Assembly (NCBI GenBank): GCA_963921425.1
Contig: OY992834.1
Coordinates: 13,642,164 to 13,706,163 of the forward strand
From: Dryas octopetala
Lineage: Eukaryota; Streptophyta; Magnoliopsida; Rosales; Rosaceae
DNA: 64,000 nucleotides
Direction of reading: 5' to 3'
The notes under the pieces were generated by a model. The model did not search any database, was not told the DNA's origin, and was given only the letters and a program-made list of their open reading frames with translations. Position 1 is the first letter of the stretch. Each line of letters starts with the position of its first letter. This document shows positions 10,641 through 21,063 of this stretch, one piece after another. A program made the position numbers and the translations under genes.

Positions 10641-12751
10641 ATTGGTGCAGTCGGTGGGAAAAATATCACGAACGAAAAGGTTGAATTACCATAAGCGGAA
10701 GTGACGAAATTACGTCTTATTACCAATTGGTTCTGGGATAAATGCCTAAATTCCTTCATATACGGTTTCAATAACAGTTGGACTCACTGTTTGTTTATTT
10801 AATAATAGTTATATAACTAAATGTTTCCAATTTAGTTGATTTTTTGCACAAATAATCTTTAAAGGGTGACCTAAAAAATGAATAGTTCCGATTATGAGTC
10901 TATAATGTAAAACAACGCAAACTTTTATTAATTAGTATGGCATCAACATAGAAGGATTAGTAGCAGTTGTTGGTCCAATCTTTAGAGGATTATAAACAAA
11001 GGGAACACGTTATGAATTATTTATTGTTAGCTTAATTGGATGTTGGTCCAATTATGCAGATAAAAATAAAAATAAATTATAAAAATCACCATATATAGAA
11101 AACACAGATCGAAGGTACATAAACAAAGGGAAAAAAAAATCACCATTGTATTCATTAATATTAATATTATATAAAGGCCTTTTCTTTTGTTTTGGTGGGT
11201 AAATGATAGGAAAAAAAGTGCATCAAGGAAGTGGTGATGAAAACACGTTGTAGTGCATATCTATATATTCCTAATTCTTGACCGGAAACATGAATTATGA
11301 AGGCTTTGATGTTGACAAAAAAAGTAAGGGGATGTGTGGAATCATATATATAAACTTGATGGGTGTTCATATTAATTTTAAAGGTACTGTATGTAAAGCG
11401 AAAACGCGCTAAATTTATCACGGATTTGTGTAATATAATCTTTGATTAATACCCTATTTTGCTTATACATACCGGCCGTCCCCACCACCATCACCGGCCG
11501 GTGGCCCCCTACTCCCCATCCTTTTTTTTTTCCTATCTCTCTTTCTATCCTTCTATTTCTCCTCCATCGCCCCTCCCCCTCTCTTCCTTTCTCTCTCTGG
11601 ATCTGCATATTTTGGGTTTTGGTTAATTTGCTGCTTCAACTTCATCTTCCTTTTTCTATTTTTGATTTTGGTTTGTTGATTGTGGGTATTTGTTTAGATT
11701 TTTTGTTTTTTGAATTTGATTTGCAGATTAGAAAAGAGAAGGGAAGAGAGAGAGAGGGAAGAGGGGGGTTGCTGCCGTTGATGGTGTCGGGGTCGACCGG
11801 TGCTTAAGGAGGGGAGGGAGGTCGGTGTAGATTCAGAGAGAGGACCGTCTGCTCGCTGAGAGGAGTATTGCTTTGGCAGTGATTGATACAATATTGGATT
11901 ATATTCTTGATGAGAGTTATGATCCGGTTAGTACTAATTGCACTGAATTATAATTGGCAAATTCAACATCTACTATGCCGGTGTAGATGGTGGTGAGAGG
12001 GAGGGGAGGGTGATGGGTGGGTGGGTTGCTGATGGTGGAGAAAGGTTGGCCGGGTGTGAGTGTTTTTGTTTTTTGTAATTTTTTATTGATTTGAATTTTA
12101 TTTGAATTTTTTAAAATATCAAAGTTTTAATGCTTATTATTTGGTTTGCTCCCTGAAATATTTCGAATTCTCACATCACCCTCTAATGTTTATTTTTTCT
12201 CACGTTACCCCGTGATGTTATATCTCGTGTCTCACTTAATCTAATTCCGTCAAGTTCGTCAATATCAACCATTAGAAGTGGGCAAAGTGGAACACATAAA
12301 TTAATTTCAGGAAGTAATGTGATACAAAAGGAACCTTACGGGGTGAAGTTAGACTAGAAGTTACTTTCAAGAGGTGAAATAGTATATAAGCCTATATTTT
12401 ATAAGGAAATAGATTCTTTGTTGTGCTTTTTTTTAATTTTAATATTAGCTATGTTTTATTAGCAATTACCGGCCACATGGCCAAGGTCTAATTAGGAGTC
12501 AACTAGTAGTAAACCATTCTAGTCATCTAAGAGTATGTGAACATGAAGTACAATATATAGAGCATGAACTTATTACCAAATTGGGGACCCATGAGATTGA
12601 GTAATTCGCATACGTCTACACTCTTTTATTACTACACAACTATTTTGAGTGGGTTAGGGAGGAAGGGAAGGAAAAGCATGATGTGGGAATGACTTAAGCA
12701 AGGGCATTTCATGTTGGTAAAATATAATCACAAGTGAACACAATAATAAAC
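10641..12751. other. Intergenic DNA, no gene seen
   Basis: AT-rich DNA, apart from a C/T-rich block (about 11460-11620) followed by a G/A-rich block (about 11735-11850). This layout resembles the cores of the TIR elements at 3507-4563 and 8688-9874, but I found no terminal repeats here. The open frame crossing 11442-11807 is low-complexity and unconvincing. Around 12140-12400, inverted-looking phrases (CACATCACCCTCTAATG versus GAAGTAATGTGAT) suggest a further decayed repeat. Confidence 0.4.
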
Positions 12752-13378
12752 CTGAATGATTATCTTGGCACACCTCATTGCAGGGGAACATGGTCACATG
12801 CATAAAGCCTCTACAAAACAAAAAAAAAAAAAATAGACAATACATATTCCCTCAGTACTTTTAGTCACAGAGGGAAGATTTAACAAAGTAACCAGGGAAT
12901 GTAAAAGAAGGAAACATTGTGAAGAAATATTTCAAACTTAAAGCATTCCATTTTACAACTTGATTTTATATAGAAAGATTCAAAATATCTCCACGCCACG
13001 CCAAGACAGGGGTAGGTAATTTGGTCATGTTGGTTAAGGACAACACCTTGGCTCAACTTCACATAATAATACTGGAGGATAATATACTCATAGTAAATGG
13101 GACAGGGGAAGTGTAACTAGAACTAACATGTCCAGTAGCAGAAGTGTGATTTGTGTTTAGGATAGCATTGACTTTAGCATGACAAACATAACTACAAAAA
13201 AAAAAATTTGAGAGATTATGAGCAAGAATCAGAGTTTTCAAAGAATTTTATTAATTGTGAATTTGGAATAAATGATAAATCAGTATATCACTGGAGAACA
13301 AGTATTGGATATGATGGGATGGTGGTGGAAAAAATAAATTTGATTAATGCACTAAAAAGAAGACAATGATAGACATTA

Positions 13379-13411
<33 letters not shown>

Positions 13412-15229
13412 GAGAACAATGACAGACATTAGATGTAGCTCCAAAATAATGTTAGACCCCATTCTTACAGTAAACTGTAGACCACAAATCAAGAATGGAG
13501 TTTAAGAAAGCACACACACTTACGGATTCTCCAAAGAATACACGTCCAGTTCTGGATTTCTAAAAAGAAGAAAGGACAACTTTACTGATTACTACTGACC
13601 ATATCTTCATAATGAATCTTTTTTTTTTTTTAATTATATCAAGTAGCACATACAAACCTTTGCTTAAGGAAGCCTGTCATCGGAACAACCTCTTGGGAAC
13701 CCATTATATCCAATTCCTGCGGAAGACAAATTAGCATGGAAGTCAGAAAAAAAAACTACACGTGGGAAATTTCAATAACCATAGAAATGATAGAAAATGG
13801 ATAACATAAACTAAGAACCGGCCATATGACCACTGAACATTACAATGAGAAGTAATTAATAGTTCCATGTAATTTGGATATATAATTTCTGTCAAATAAT
13901 CTCATCCTCGATCACCTAGAATTACACCACTTTGACTCACCAAGTATGATCCAACGTGCCTGATGCAGTCTGCGTATTCGACATATCTATCTTTTACTTT
14001 TAGAAGATTTATTTTATTTTAATAATTTGTAATAAGAAGTCTCTGTAGTTTTAGGGACTTTTCTTAGGTTTGGTAAGATAGTATTTTAATTAATATTTTA
14101 GATTTTATTTTATTTTATTTTAGATTTCGTTTTAATTAGGATTCTTGTCGCCCAAGTAATCTAAGCCCTATAAATATGGGTTCTTGTACTCTTTTGAGGG
14201 GTTTGATAATTAATAAAATTTGAGAAGAGATGATTTCTCTCTTTCTACCCATTTTTCTGATAGTTTAGAGAATTATCAGTCTAACATAAGCCCTTGTTTA
14301 TGGTCATTCTTGATGTAGAGAATCAACAGATCTAAGGTAGGTTGTATTCCGAAAAACCGTATCTCTTTCACCTGCCGCACGCTGCATCAGTTTGGTATCA
14401 GAGCTCAGTTCAATCCTGCTACAATTCCTATGTGGTTTTTATGAAACAAAAAGGCACATGGATGGAAGACCGAGGATAGATCAGATAAAAAAAGTGATAT
14501 ACCAGCGAGATGATATAGGACACTTGGCACAACAACTCGAATTCGAGGACAAATTCTCTCTAACCAGGAGAGACTGATGCAGTCTGCGCACTCGACATAT
14601 CTATCTTTTAATTTTAGAAGATTTATTTTATTTTAATAATTTGTAATAAGAAGTCTCCCTAGTTTTAGGGACTTTTCTTAGGTTTGGTAAGATAGGATTT
14701 TAATTAATATTTTAGATTTCGTTTTAATTAGGATTCTTGTCGCCCAAGTATGTTTGGTGCCCAAGTAATCTAAGCCCTATAAATATGGGTTCTTGTACTC
14801 TTTTGATGGGGGTTGATAATTAATAAAATTTGAGAAGAGATGATTTCTCTCTTTCTCTCTATTTTTCTAATAGTTTAGAGAATTATCAGTCTAACAGAAG
14901 CCTTTGTTTCTGGCCATTCTCAATGTAGAGAATCAACAGATCTAAGGTAGGTTGTGTTCCGAAGAACCGTATCTCTTTTGCCCGCCGGGTGCTACATCCC
15001 AACCTATACAACAACATTATATACAAACCATAGCACCAATCAATTAATGTCAGCCAGACACAAATTGAAGCAATTCTGAACACCTATCATTGTTGTTCTC
15101 ATTTATTTGCCAATGCATCGGTGTGCATGCTAAAAAGGAGCAGAGAATATGACCTATCTGTTAGGATGTTTGGATCTTTCAGCTGATAAAAATGCAATTG
15201 CCATGAAATAGTCATCCAATGACAAATAT
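12752..15229 (-). pseudogene. dCMP deaminase pseudogene (multi-exon, TRIM-disrupted)
   Basis: Six exon remnants keep recognisable plant deoxycytidylate deaminase sequence, in order on the minus strand: 15229-15154 (YLSLDDYFMAIAFLSAERSK), 13955-13916 (VGSYLVSQSGVILG), 13716-13658 (GIGYNGFPRGCSDDRLP), 13559-13524 (KSRTG), 13191-13128 (YVCHAKVNAILNTNHTSATG) and 12810-12752 (VTMFPCNE...IIIQ region). Splice-like AG/GT borders remain. The living enzyme converts dCMP to dUMP with a zinc site of the form HAE...PCxxC. Defects: TAG for the Gln codon at the end of the first listed exon, TAA after DDRLP, Glu to Lys in HAE (reads HAK), an extra G between PCNE and CAK plus a 4-bp indel upstream in exon 12752-12810, and a TRIM in the second listed exon. 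The N-terminal and last C-terminal exons were not found. A 5' leader may extend to about 15950. Confidence 0.85.
13956..14998 (+). mobile_element. TRIM-like non-autonomous LTR retrotransposon
   Basis: Two LTRs of about 425-430 bp (13961-14389 and 14575-14998) start TGATGCAG; the first ends CTGCATCA, a perfect inverted pair, while the second ends in the decayed form CTACATC. After the first LTR comes the initiator-tRNA-Met primer site TGGTATCAGAGC (14393-14404). The internal region is only about 185 bp and codes for nothing but a 61-codon fragment. Each LTR has CTATAAATATGGG as a promoter. The LTRs differ by small indels and scattered substitutions. Target duplication is CCAAC at 13951-13955 and 14999-15003, with five extra bases (GTGCC) between the left duplication and the first LTR. 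It interrupts an exon of the dCMP deaminase pseudogene in opposite orientation. LTRs are longer than in classical TRIMs. Confidence 0.85.
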
Positions 15230-16129
15230 CTGCAATAAAAACCAAAACAGTAACCAACAAGAAAAAGCCAATAATGGATTGACAATATAACTGAAATAAG
15301 TGAAAAGAAAAAAGAAAAGGAAATATTGACGTCTTGGGTCTCATATTACCTGCTTCTGCGAGAATGGAAAGAACAACATGCAATGAAACTGCTCAATCGA
15401 ATCCATGTTTGAACAACAGGCAATGAAACTGCTTGCCTTCCTTGATTGGAATTAAAATCCCTAACTATCTAAATGTTTAAGAAGTTTATTGAAAAACCCC
15501 AAATTTATTTAGAAAATCTAAAAGTACTGCATATTCCCCAAACTTAGATTTTTCAAAATCCATTTGCCTATTTCTAGAATCGAATCAACTTACCCAAACA
15601 CAGAAGATTGAAAAAAAGAAAGCAGGAGAAAAAAAAATGAGGATGAGAGGTGTTGCGTACTGCAAAGAAGAAGAAGAAGAAGAAGAAAAAGAAGAGAGAG
15701 AGAGAGAGAGAAAACACCTCGAAGCTGCTAGAAAACTCAGATCGCCAGCGAAGAGGTTGGATCGGTTTTCCTTCGATTCTCCTTGATGATTGACTTTCTG
15801 AACTAAAGGAGGAAACCACGACGATTAGTGTCGAGAGGATGATGATATCATGGGTGGTCGGTGTCGCAACTCTTTGGAGAAGGTGGATCGCCGTCGTGAA
15901 GTTAAATATGTTCATCGTCGATTTCGATAAGCGAAGGGCAGATAAAGAGAAAGGATGAGGAGAGGAAGATTTGGGGGCCGACTAAGAATGAAAACGAGAG
16001 AGAAGGACCAAGTGAGTGTGAGCGAGGGTGAGAGAGAAGGAGATGTCTGCAGAGCGCGATAGGAATGTGTATGTTTTGTGAGGGATATCGTGATTGGGGT
16101 TGGGAACTTAATTAGCCAAAATTTTTATG
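15230..16129 (-). other. Possible 5' part of the dCMP deaminase pseudogene
   Basis: Minus-strand DNA upstream of the first recognised exon. It includes a GA/CT microsatellite (15665-15715) and GC-richer text to about 15950 that looks like a 5' untranslated leader. A splice-like GCAG|AAGCAGGTAATATG lies near 15345-15370. The ORF covering 15574-15915 contains a poly-Phe run from the microsatellite and does not resemble the enzyme's N-terminus. Function as leader is inferred from position only. Confidence 0.3.
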
Positions 16130-16377
16130 TTGGGGGAAAATTTCTCCCGTGTTGTTTTAAGGTCAAGTTTAGATATCAGATGATGTTTTACATATCGGTT
16201 TTTTAAAAAACTTAATCAAAATCGTAAAATTTAGATATTAGAAAAAAAAAATTGGTGATATGTTAATGATTTTAGATATCATCTAAAAAGTTAACCGATA
16301 TCTAAAACTTTACTATATCGGTTAATGTAAAAACTGATATTAAAGAAATGAAATCTATTACAGTTCTTCTTGTAGTG
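16130..16377. mobile_element. CACTA-type terminal fragment
   Basis: The segment ends TTCTTCTTGTAGTG at 16377, i.e. CACTACAAGAAGAA on the other strand, the hallmark end of plant CACTA (CMC) elements. Subterminal short repeats of the form ACCGATAT / ATATCGG and TTAGATAT in both orientations lie within the last ~230 bp, as in CACTA subterminal regions. I could not find the opposite end upstream, so the element's extent is unknown; it might even include the dCMP deaminase fragment. Confidence 0.5.
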
Positions 16378-16458
16378 ATTATTGGCACTTATAAGAGAGG
16401 GGGATACTAGAAACACAGGAAAAAGTGAAACACTATGAATAATCAGACATCAAGTATT

Positions 16459-19400
16459 TTTGAGTGGTTTCGTGATGGGGACAAAAATACTCGCTATTTT
16501 CACGAGTGGGCCACTTCGAGGAGTATCAAAAATAAGGTTACGGGGCTGTTTGATCAGCAGGGCAATTGAGAGACTCGGGGTCGTCAACTTGGAGGTTTAT
16601 TCTGTGACTTTTTCTAGGAAATGTTCTCTTCTACTGGTAATGATAATATTGAAAGGGTTGTGGGGTTAATTGAAAGCCAGATTGCAGAGGAGATGAATGG
16701 GTGACTCCTTCAGCCTTTCACATGTGCAGAAGTGGAACAAGCTCTTGATCATATTGGGCCTACCAAACCCCCTGGCCATTATAGAATGCCGGTGCTACTT
16801 TATCAATTATGTTGGCATATTGTGGGTGATGCGGTGACTAAGAAGTGTTTAAGCATTCTTAATGGGCAGGCAAGTGTCAGAGAATTCAATCACACCTTAA
16901 TTGCCCTCATTCCGAAGACAAAAAGGCTTGAGAGAGTGACTGAGTTCAGATCGATAAGCTTGTGTACTGTTGTCTACAAAATTTTGGCGAAAGCTTTAGC
17001 AATTCGGATGAAAGAAGTGCTTCCTTTGGTGATCTCTGAAACTAAAAGGGCTTTTGTGCCTGGGAGGATGATTTTAGACAATGTTATGACATCCTTTGAG
17101 GTAACAAATTCAATTAAGTAGATTAAGATGGGTGTGATGGGAAGATGGCGCTCAAATTAGACATGGCCAAAGCATATGATCGGGTTGAGTGGAAGTTTCA
17201 TAAAGCAGTCATGATCAAAATGGGGTTTCATACTGATTGAGTTGCTCGGCTGTTAGATTGTGTCTACTACTACTTTTTCTGTTCTTTGGGAAGGACGACT
17301 CACGGGTTTTATTGTACCACAACGAAGTCTTCGCCAAGGATGTCCTTTATCCCCATATATCTTCATAATGGTGGCTGAAGGTTTCTCGGGGCTGCTGCGA
17401 GAGGCGGCCGGAAAGTAGAGCAGCTATTGAGGGGGTTCGTGTTTCACGTCTTGCCTCTTCGATATCCAATCTCTTTTTCTCAGATGATATTATTTTATTT
17501 CTGGGTGCGAACATGGGAGCCAGCCTCACTCTCCGAGAAGTTTTTCATGAGTATGAGGAGGCTTCAGGACAGAAGATAAATTATGATAAGTCTGCGGTGT
17601 GTTTTAGTCCCAATTCCACAGATGAGGTGAAGTCCACGGTGTGCAATATCCTCCAAATACAATTAGTAGATTGCCATGAAAAATACTTGGGGCTGCCGAT
17701 TATTGAAGGTAGAGCAAAGAAACAGCTATTTCATGAAGTTTTAGACCGAGTTACGAAGCGAGTGAAATGGTGGAAAGAAAAACTGCTATCAAGAGCAGGG
17801 AAAGATACATTAATCAAAACCGTTCTTCAGGCGATGCCTATATATTCGATGAGCTGTTTCTGAATGCCTAAAGGAGTGTGGCAAAAGCTCGATGCTATTT
17901 TTGCAAAATTTTGGTGGGCCAAGGCGACAAATGCTAGAGGGATTCACTGGGCTAGTTCGGAGGCAGTGTGTAGAGGTAAATTTTGTGGAGGTCTAGGCTT
18001 CCGACATATTGGAGATTTTAATCACACCCTTGTTGCCAAGCAGTGTTGGCGTTTGCTTTCTATCCCTAACTCGTTGATAGTAAGGACATATCAGGCTAAA
18101 TACTTCCTCAATGGGCTCTTTCTCCATGCACAGCTGGGGAGTAATGCTTCGCATATTTGGAGATCTCTCATTTGGGGAAAGGAGTTGCTTCAACTGGGAT
18201 TACGGCGGCGGGTGGGCAATGGGCTATGTATCCGAGTGTATTAAGACAAATGGATCCCAGACCGTCATCGTTTTTAATTTGTTCACCACCTGCATTGGCG
18301 ATGGATAGTCACTGATTTGTTTTCGACCCCTAGTGTGTGGAATGAGAGCCTCATTCGAGAATCGTTTTGGGAGGAAGAAGCCAATGTGATCCTGAGTATT
18401 AATTCCGTTGAGCACGCAGATGAGGGATGATTGTCTGATTTGGCATTATGAAGGGAACGACCTCTATAGCATTCAGAGTGGATATAAAGCAACCCGTTCT
18501 GAGAAGGAAAGAGCAGCGGGACACCTCAATCAGTACATCAAAGGGTGTGGATTCTAGCTTGTGGACAAAGATTTGGAACTTGCACTGCCTAAATAAAATT
18601 AAGTTCTTCCTCTGGCGGTGTTTGCATAATTACCTTCCATGCTGGGTCACTTTATTTAAGAAGAAGGTGGTACTTGATTCCAAGGAGTAAAATTTCGTTT
18701 TTTAGGGGTATGAAAATTTTAACACCATACCAAATTAATTTTGAAAAATTTCGCCGAAATTTTCGAGTCGCAAGGTGGGAGGTGCGGGTTCTGAGCGAGT
18801 GAGAAGGTAAGAGGTGCGGGGCTGGCTAGGGAAGGAGGGAGGAGGCGAGCGATGGGCGCGGACGGTGGTTCTGTGCGAGGTGGGGGAGGAGGCGAGAGAT
18901 GGCGCGAGGCTGGCTGAGGAAAGAGGGATGAGGCGAGTAGCGCTAGGCTGACTGGGGAAGGAGCGATGAGGCGAGTAGCACTAGGCTGACTGGGGAAGGA
19001 GGGAGGTGGCAAGCCGCAGGCGCGGGCGGCACAAGCAGTGGGTTTTGGTCGCGGGAGGTGGGCGCAGATCTTGTGGCTGGGGAAGGAGGGAGAAGGAAGG
19101 GAAGGCCACTGGGGGAAGAAGAGGAAAAGGAAAGAAAAAAAGAGGAAGGTCACGGGGGAAGAAGAGAAAAAGGAAAAAAAAAAAAAAAAAAAGAGAAAAG
19201 AAAGGAAAAGGAAAAAAAAAAAAAAAAAGAGGAGAAAAGAAAAAAAAAAGAAAAAAAAAAGAAAAGAAAAGGAAAGAAAAAAAAGAAGAGAAAAGAAAAA
19301 AAAAAAGAAAAAAAAAGGAAAGAAAAAAAAAGAGAAAAAAGGAAAGAAGTTTTTTTTTTTTTTTTTTTAAGGTAGATTGAGATTTGGAGTCTTTAGGTAA

Positions 19401-20551
19401 TTGGAAAGAAAAAAAAGGTTTGAGATTTTATTTGGGGTTTGATCTGGTCATTTTGGTGTTTCGTTTAGTTGTAACTTGTAAACATAAATTATGAAAAAGA
19501 AATTTATCCCCTTATCATGAAGTTTCATTTCCTTAATGTTTTGGTTTTCCAATTTTGATAATTTGTAAAATTGAAATTTTAGGTAAACAGTTGTCGCCGT
19601 TGTTGCCATCGGATTGGTGCTATTTTAACCAAATTCGGCCTAATTTAACTATAGAAGACCATTTCCAAGTCCCTTTGAGTAAACTTGCTACTTTCCGTTG
19701 CTACATTGGTGATTTATTCGTGTAATTTTATTATGTAATTATTAATTAGTGAAGTATTTTTTTAACAGTATTGTCTCCAGCGCACATTATATTCATCACA
19801 TATCACATGAAATCTACTATATTATTTGATTTCTTCAATGTTTTTTAACAATGTAGTAGATAATATGTTAAATAAACATATGGTCAAGTTTCATTCAAAA
19901 TTTCCATATTTTGATAGCAATTTTCGTCGTTTTTGTCTAATTTTATCGAAATTGAAATTTTAATCGAAATTTTCGCAAAAATTTCCGTCGAAATTTTCAT
20001 CAAAAATTTCCTCAAAACTGAAATTTTACTCCTTGCTTGATCCTTATTATCCCAGATGTGGTCGGGACCCTGAGATAGTGCTACATGCTTTGTGGGAATG
20101 TCCCTTTGCTCAGGATGAACTTGGTCAATTCTTGGCTGCCGAGCAATGTAGGTGTAGCCTTTCTTAAATCTTGCACACACATAATTGGTTGCAGCAAGAG
20201 TGAGGCTGAGTTTTGCATCGGAATTGGGGTTCAGAAAGGTTGTGCTAGAGCTAGACGCTAAGGATGTGGTGGCGAATTAAGATGGTGTCTAACGAGACCT
20301 ATTATGGTGATGATGAGGTCCTGCTCAACGAAGTTAAGGATTTAAGTTTATTGTTCTCTTCTTTTTCCTGTCAGTGGGCGCCTCGCTGTTGCAATATGGC
20401 AGCAGACGTAGTAGCCAAGTTGGCTTTGTCATGTAATGAGTTTTCAACATGGATTGAGGAAGCACCTCCCTGGTTGCACCCAATCCTCTTATCAGATGTA
20501 GCCCATCTTTCTTAATCTATGAAAGTTCCAAATTCTCAAAAAAAAAAAAAA
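16459..20551 (+). mobile_element. Old 5'-truncated L1-type LINE (ORF2 remnant), split by a nested element
   Basis: Remnants of an ORF2 reverse transcriptase occur in order: WFRDGDKNTRYFHEWATSRS (about 16462), the RT block with SLCTVVYKILAKALAIRM and FVPGRMILDN (16930-17095), [10 protein letters not shown] (about 17162), FSDDIILFLG (about 17470, the catalytic DD), then SGQKINYDKSAVCFSP through GGLGFRHI (17555-18010), and a zf-RVT zinc region (18540-18672, resuming at 20036 with CGRDPEIVLHALWECPF). A final RNase-H-like tail (MAADVVAKLALSC) ends near 20515. Many stops and frameshifts interrupt it, and the RNase H domain is mostly deleted. A poly-A run at 20538-20552 marks the 3' end. AAGTATT occurs before (16452-16458) and after (20552-20558), a weak candidate target duplication. 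The DNA just 5' (16395-16440) matches BAHD upstream flank, so the LINE landed in that repeat family. Confidence 0.85.
18681..20035. mobile_element. Nested TIR element inside the LINE, 8-bp target duplication
   Basis: Left end CAAGGAGTAAAATTTC is repeated inverted at the right end (20020-20035). Flanks are CTTGATTC (18673-18680) and CTTGATCC (20036-20043), an 8-bp duplication with one mismatch that falls inside the LINE's zinc-region codons. The LINE frame continues on the far side. The 1355-bp interior has GC-rich tandem repeats (about 18860-19010, ~42-bp unit), then a homopurine stretch of about 290 bases on the + strand (19080-19345) ending in a T-run. Near both ends GAAATTTTCG/CGAAAATTTC motifs recur. 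Open frames here are Lys/Glu/Arg low-complexity. No transposase is present. Confidence 0.75.
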
Positions 20552-20694
20552 AAGTATTGTGCGACTTTTAATGGAAAAAATGGCCAATTTTTTTTTTTTA
20601 TATGACCTACTTGAATTCTAATATTTTTTCCAATCGGTCCACACTCTAATGTTAGGGTTCCAAATTTATATATATATATATATATATCCCTTAT

Positions 20695-21063
20695 ATTTCA
20701 GTCATCTTTTCCTTTGTTTTGCAGTTTGGGCGCAGCTTCCTTCAATATGCTTAAAAATGCATGTGTGTGTGTATATATATAGTCCTTCTCTAGGGTGGAC
20801 GCCCGCACCTCTTTTTTTTTTTTTTTTTTTTTGCAAACTTACACTACCGAGTGCTCACCAGAAATTTTTTACACAGAGTCTGTACTTCTTTTTTGTGTTG
20901 ATGCGTCCGCACCAGAGTGCCACTCTATATATATATTTTTTTCGCTTTTGCTTTGGCACGACAAATAATGTTGCAGTACATGGAAGCTAGATGGTTGAGA
21001 AAGCATGCATGAATGTCACTTGTGTCATTCATGACAATTAGATTGCAGGATACCACTTGATTC
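20695..21063 (-). pseudogene. BAHD 5'-end stub and upstream flank (pseudogene 2, promoter side)
   Basis: Only the start codon region survives (ATG at 20705-20703 followed by three codons, M-T-E-I, then a stop). Upstream of it the leader (TGCAAAACAAAGGAAAAG) and the CATATTGGA/AAGCATATTG promoter segment match the other BAHD copies. The flank resumes at 20936 after a small TA-flanked insertion and runs to 21063, where copia element 1 inserted; it continues at 25804. The coding body has been lost. Confidence 0.75.
20776..20935. mobile_element. Small TA-flanked MITE in the BAHD promoter position
   Basis: A segment of about 155 bp lies between two TATATATA runs. Its left end (AGTCCTTCTCTAGGGTGGACGC) resembles the reverse complement of its right end (AGTGGCACTCTGGTGCGGACGC), giving imperfect ~25-bp TIRs. 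It contains a poly-T run. The same end sequence (GGACGCGTCCACCCTAGAGA) recurs at 52013-52032, in the corresponding position of another BAHD stub. Confidence 0.5.

Noticed and set aside
15574-15915. 113-codon minus-strand ORF with a poly-Phe run
   Set aside because: Driven by a GAA/GA microsatellite; does not resemble the dCMP deaminase N-terminus. Kept only as possible leader.
13191-16377. Complete CACTA element ending at 16377
   Set aside because: I found no matching CACTACAAGAA end upstream; ACTACAAAAA at 13191 is part of a pseudogene splice acceptor on the other strand.
19006-19380. Three 105-124-codon Lys/Glu/Arg ORFs in all + frames
   Set aside because: Open only because the strand is homopurine; not protein-coding.
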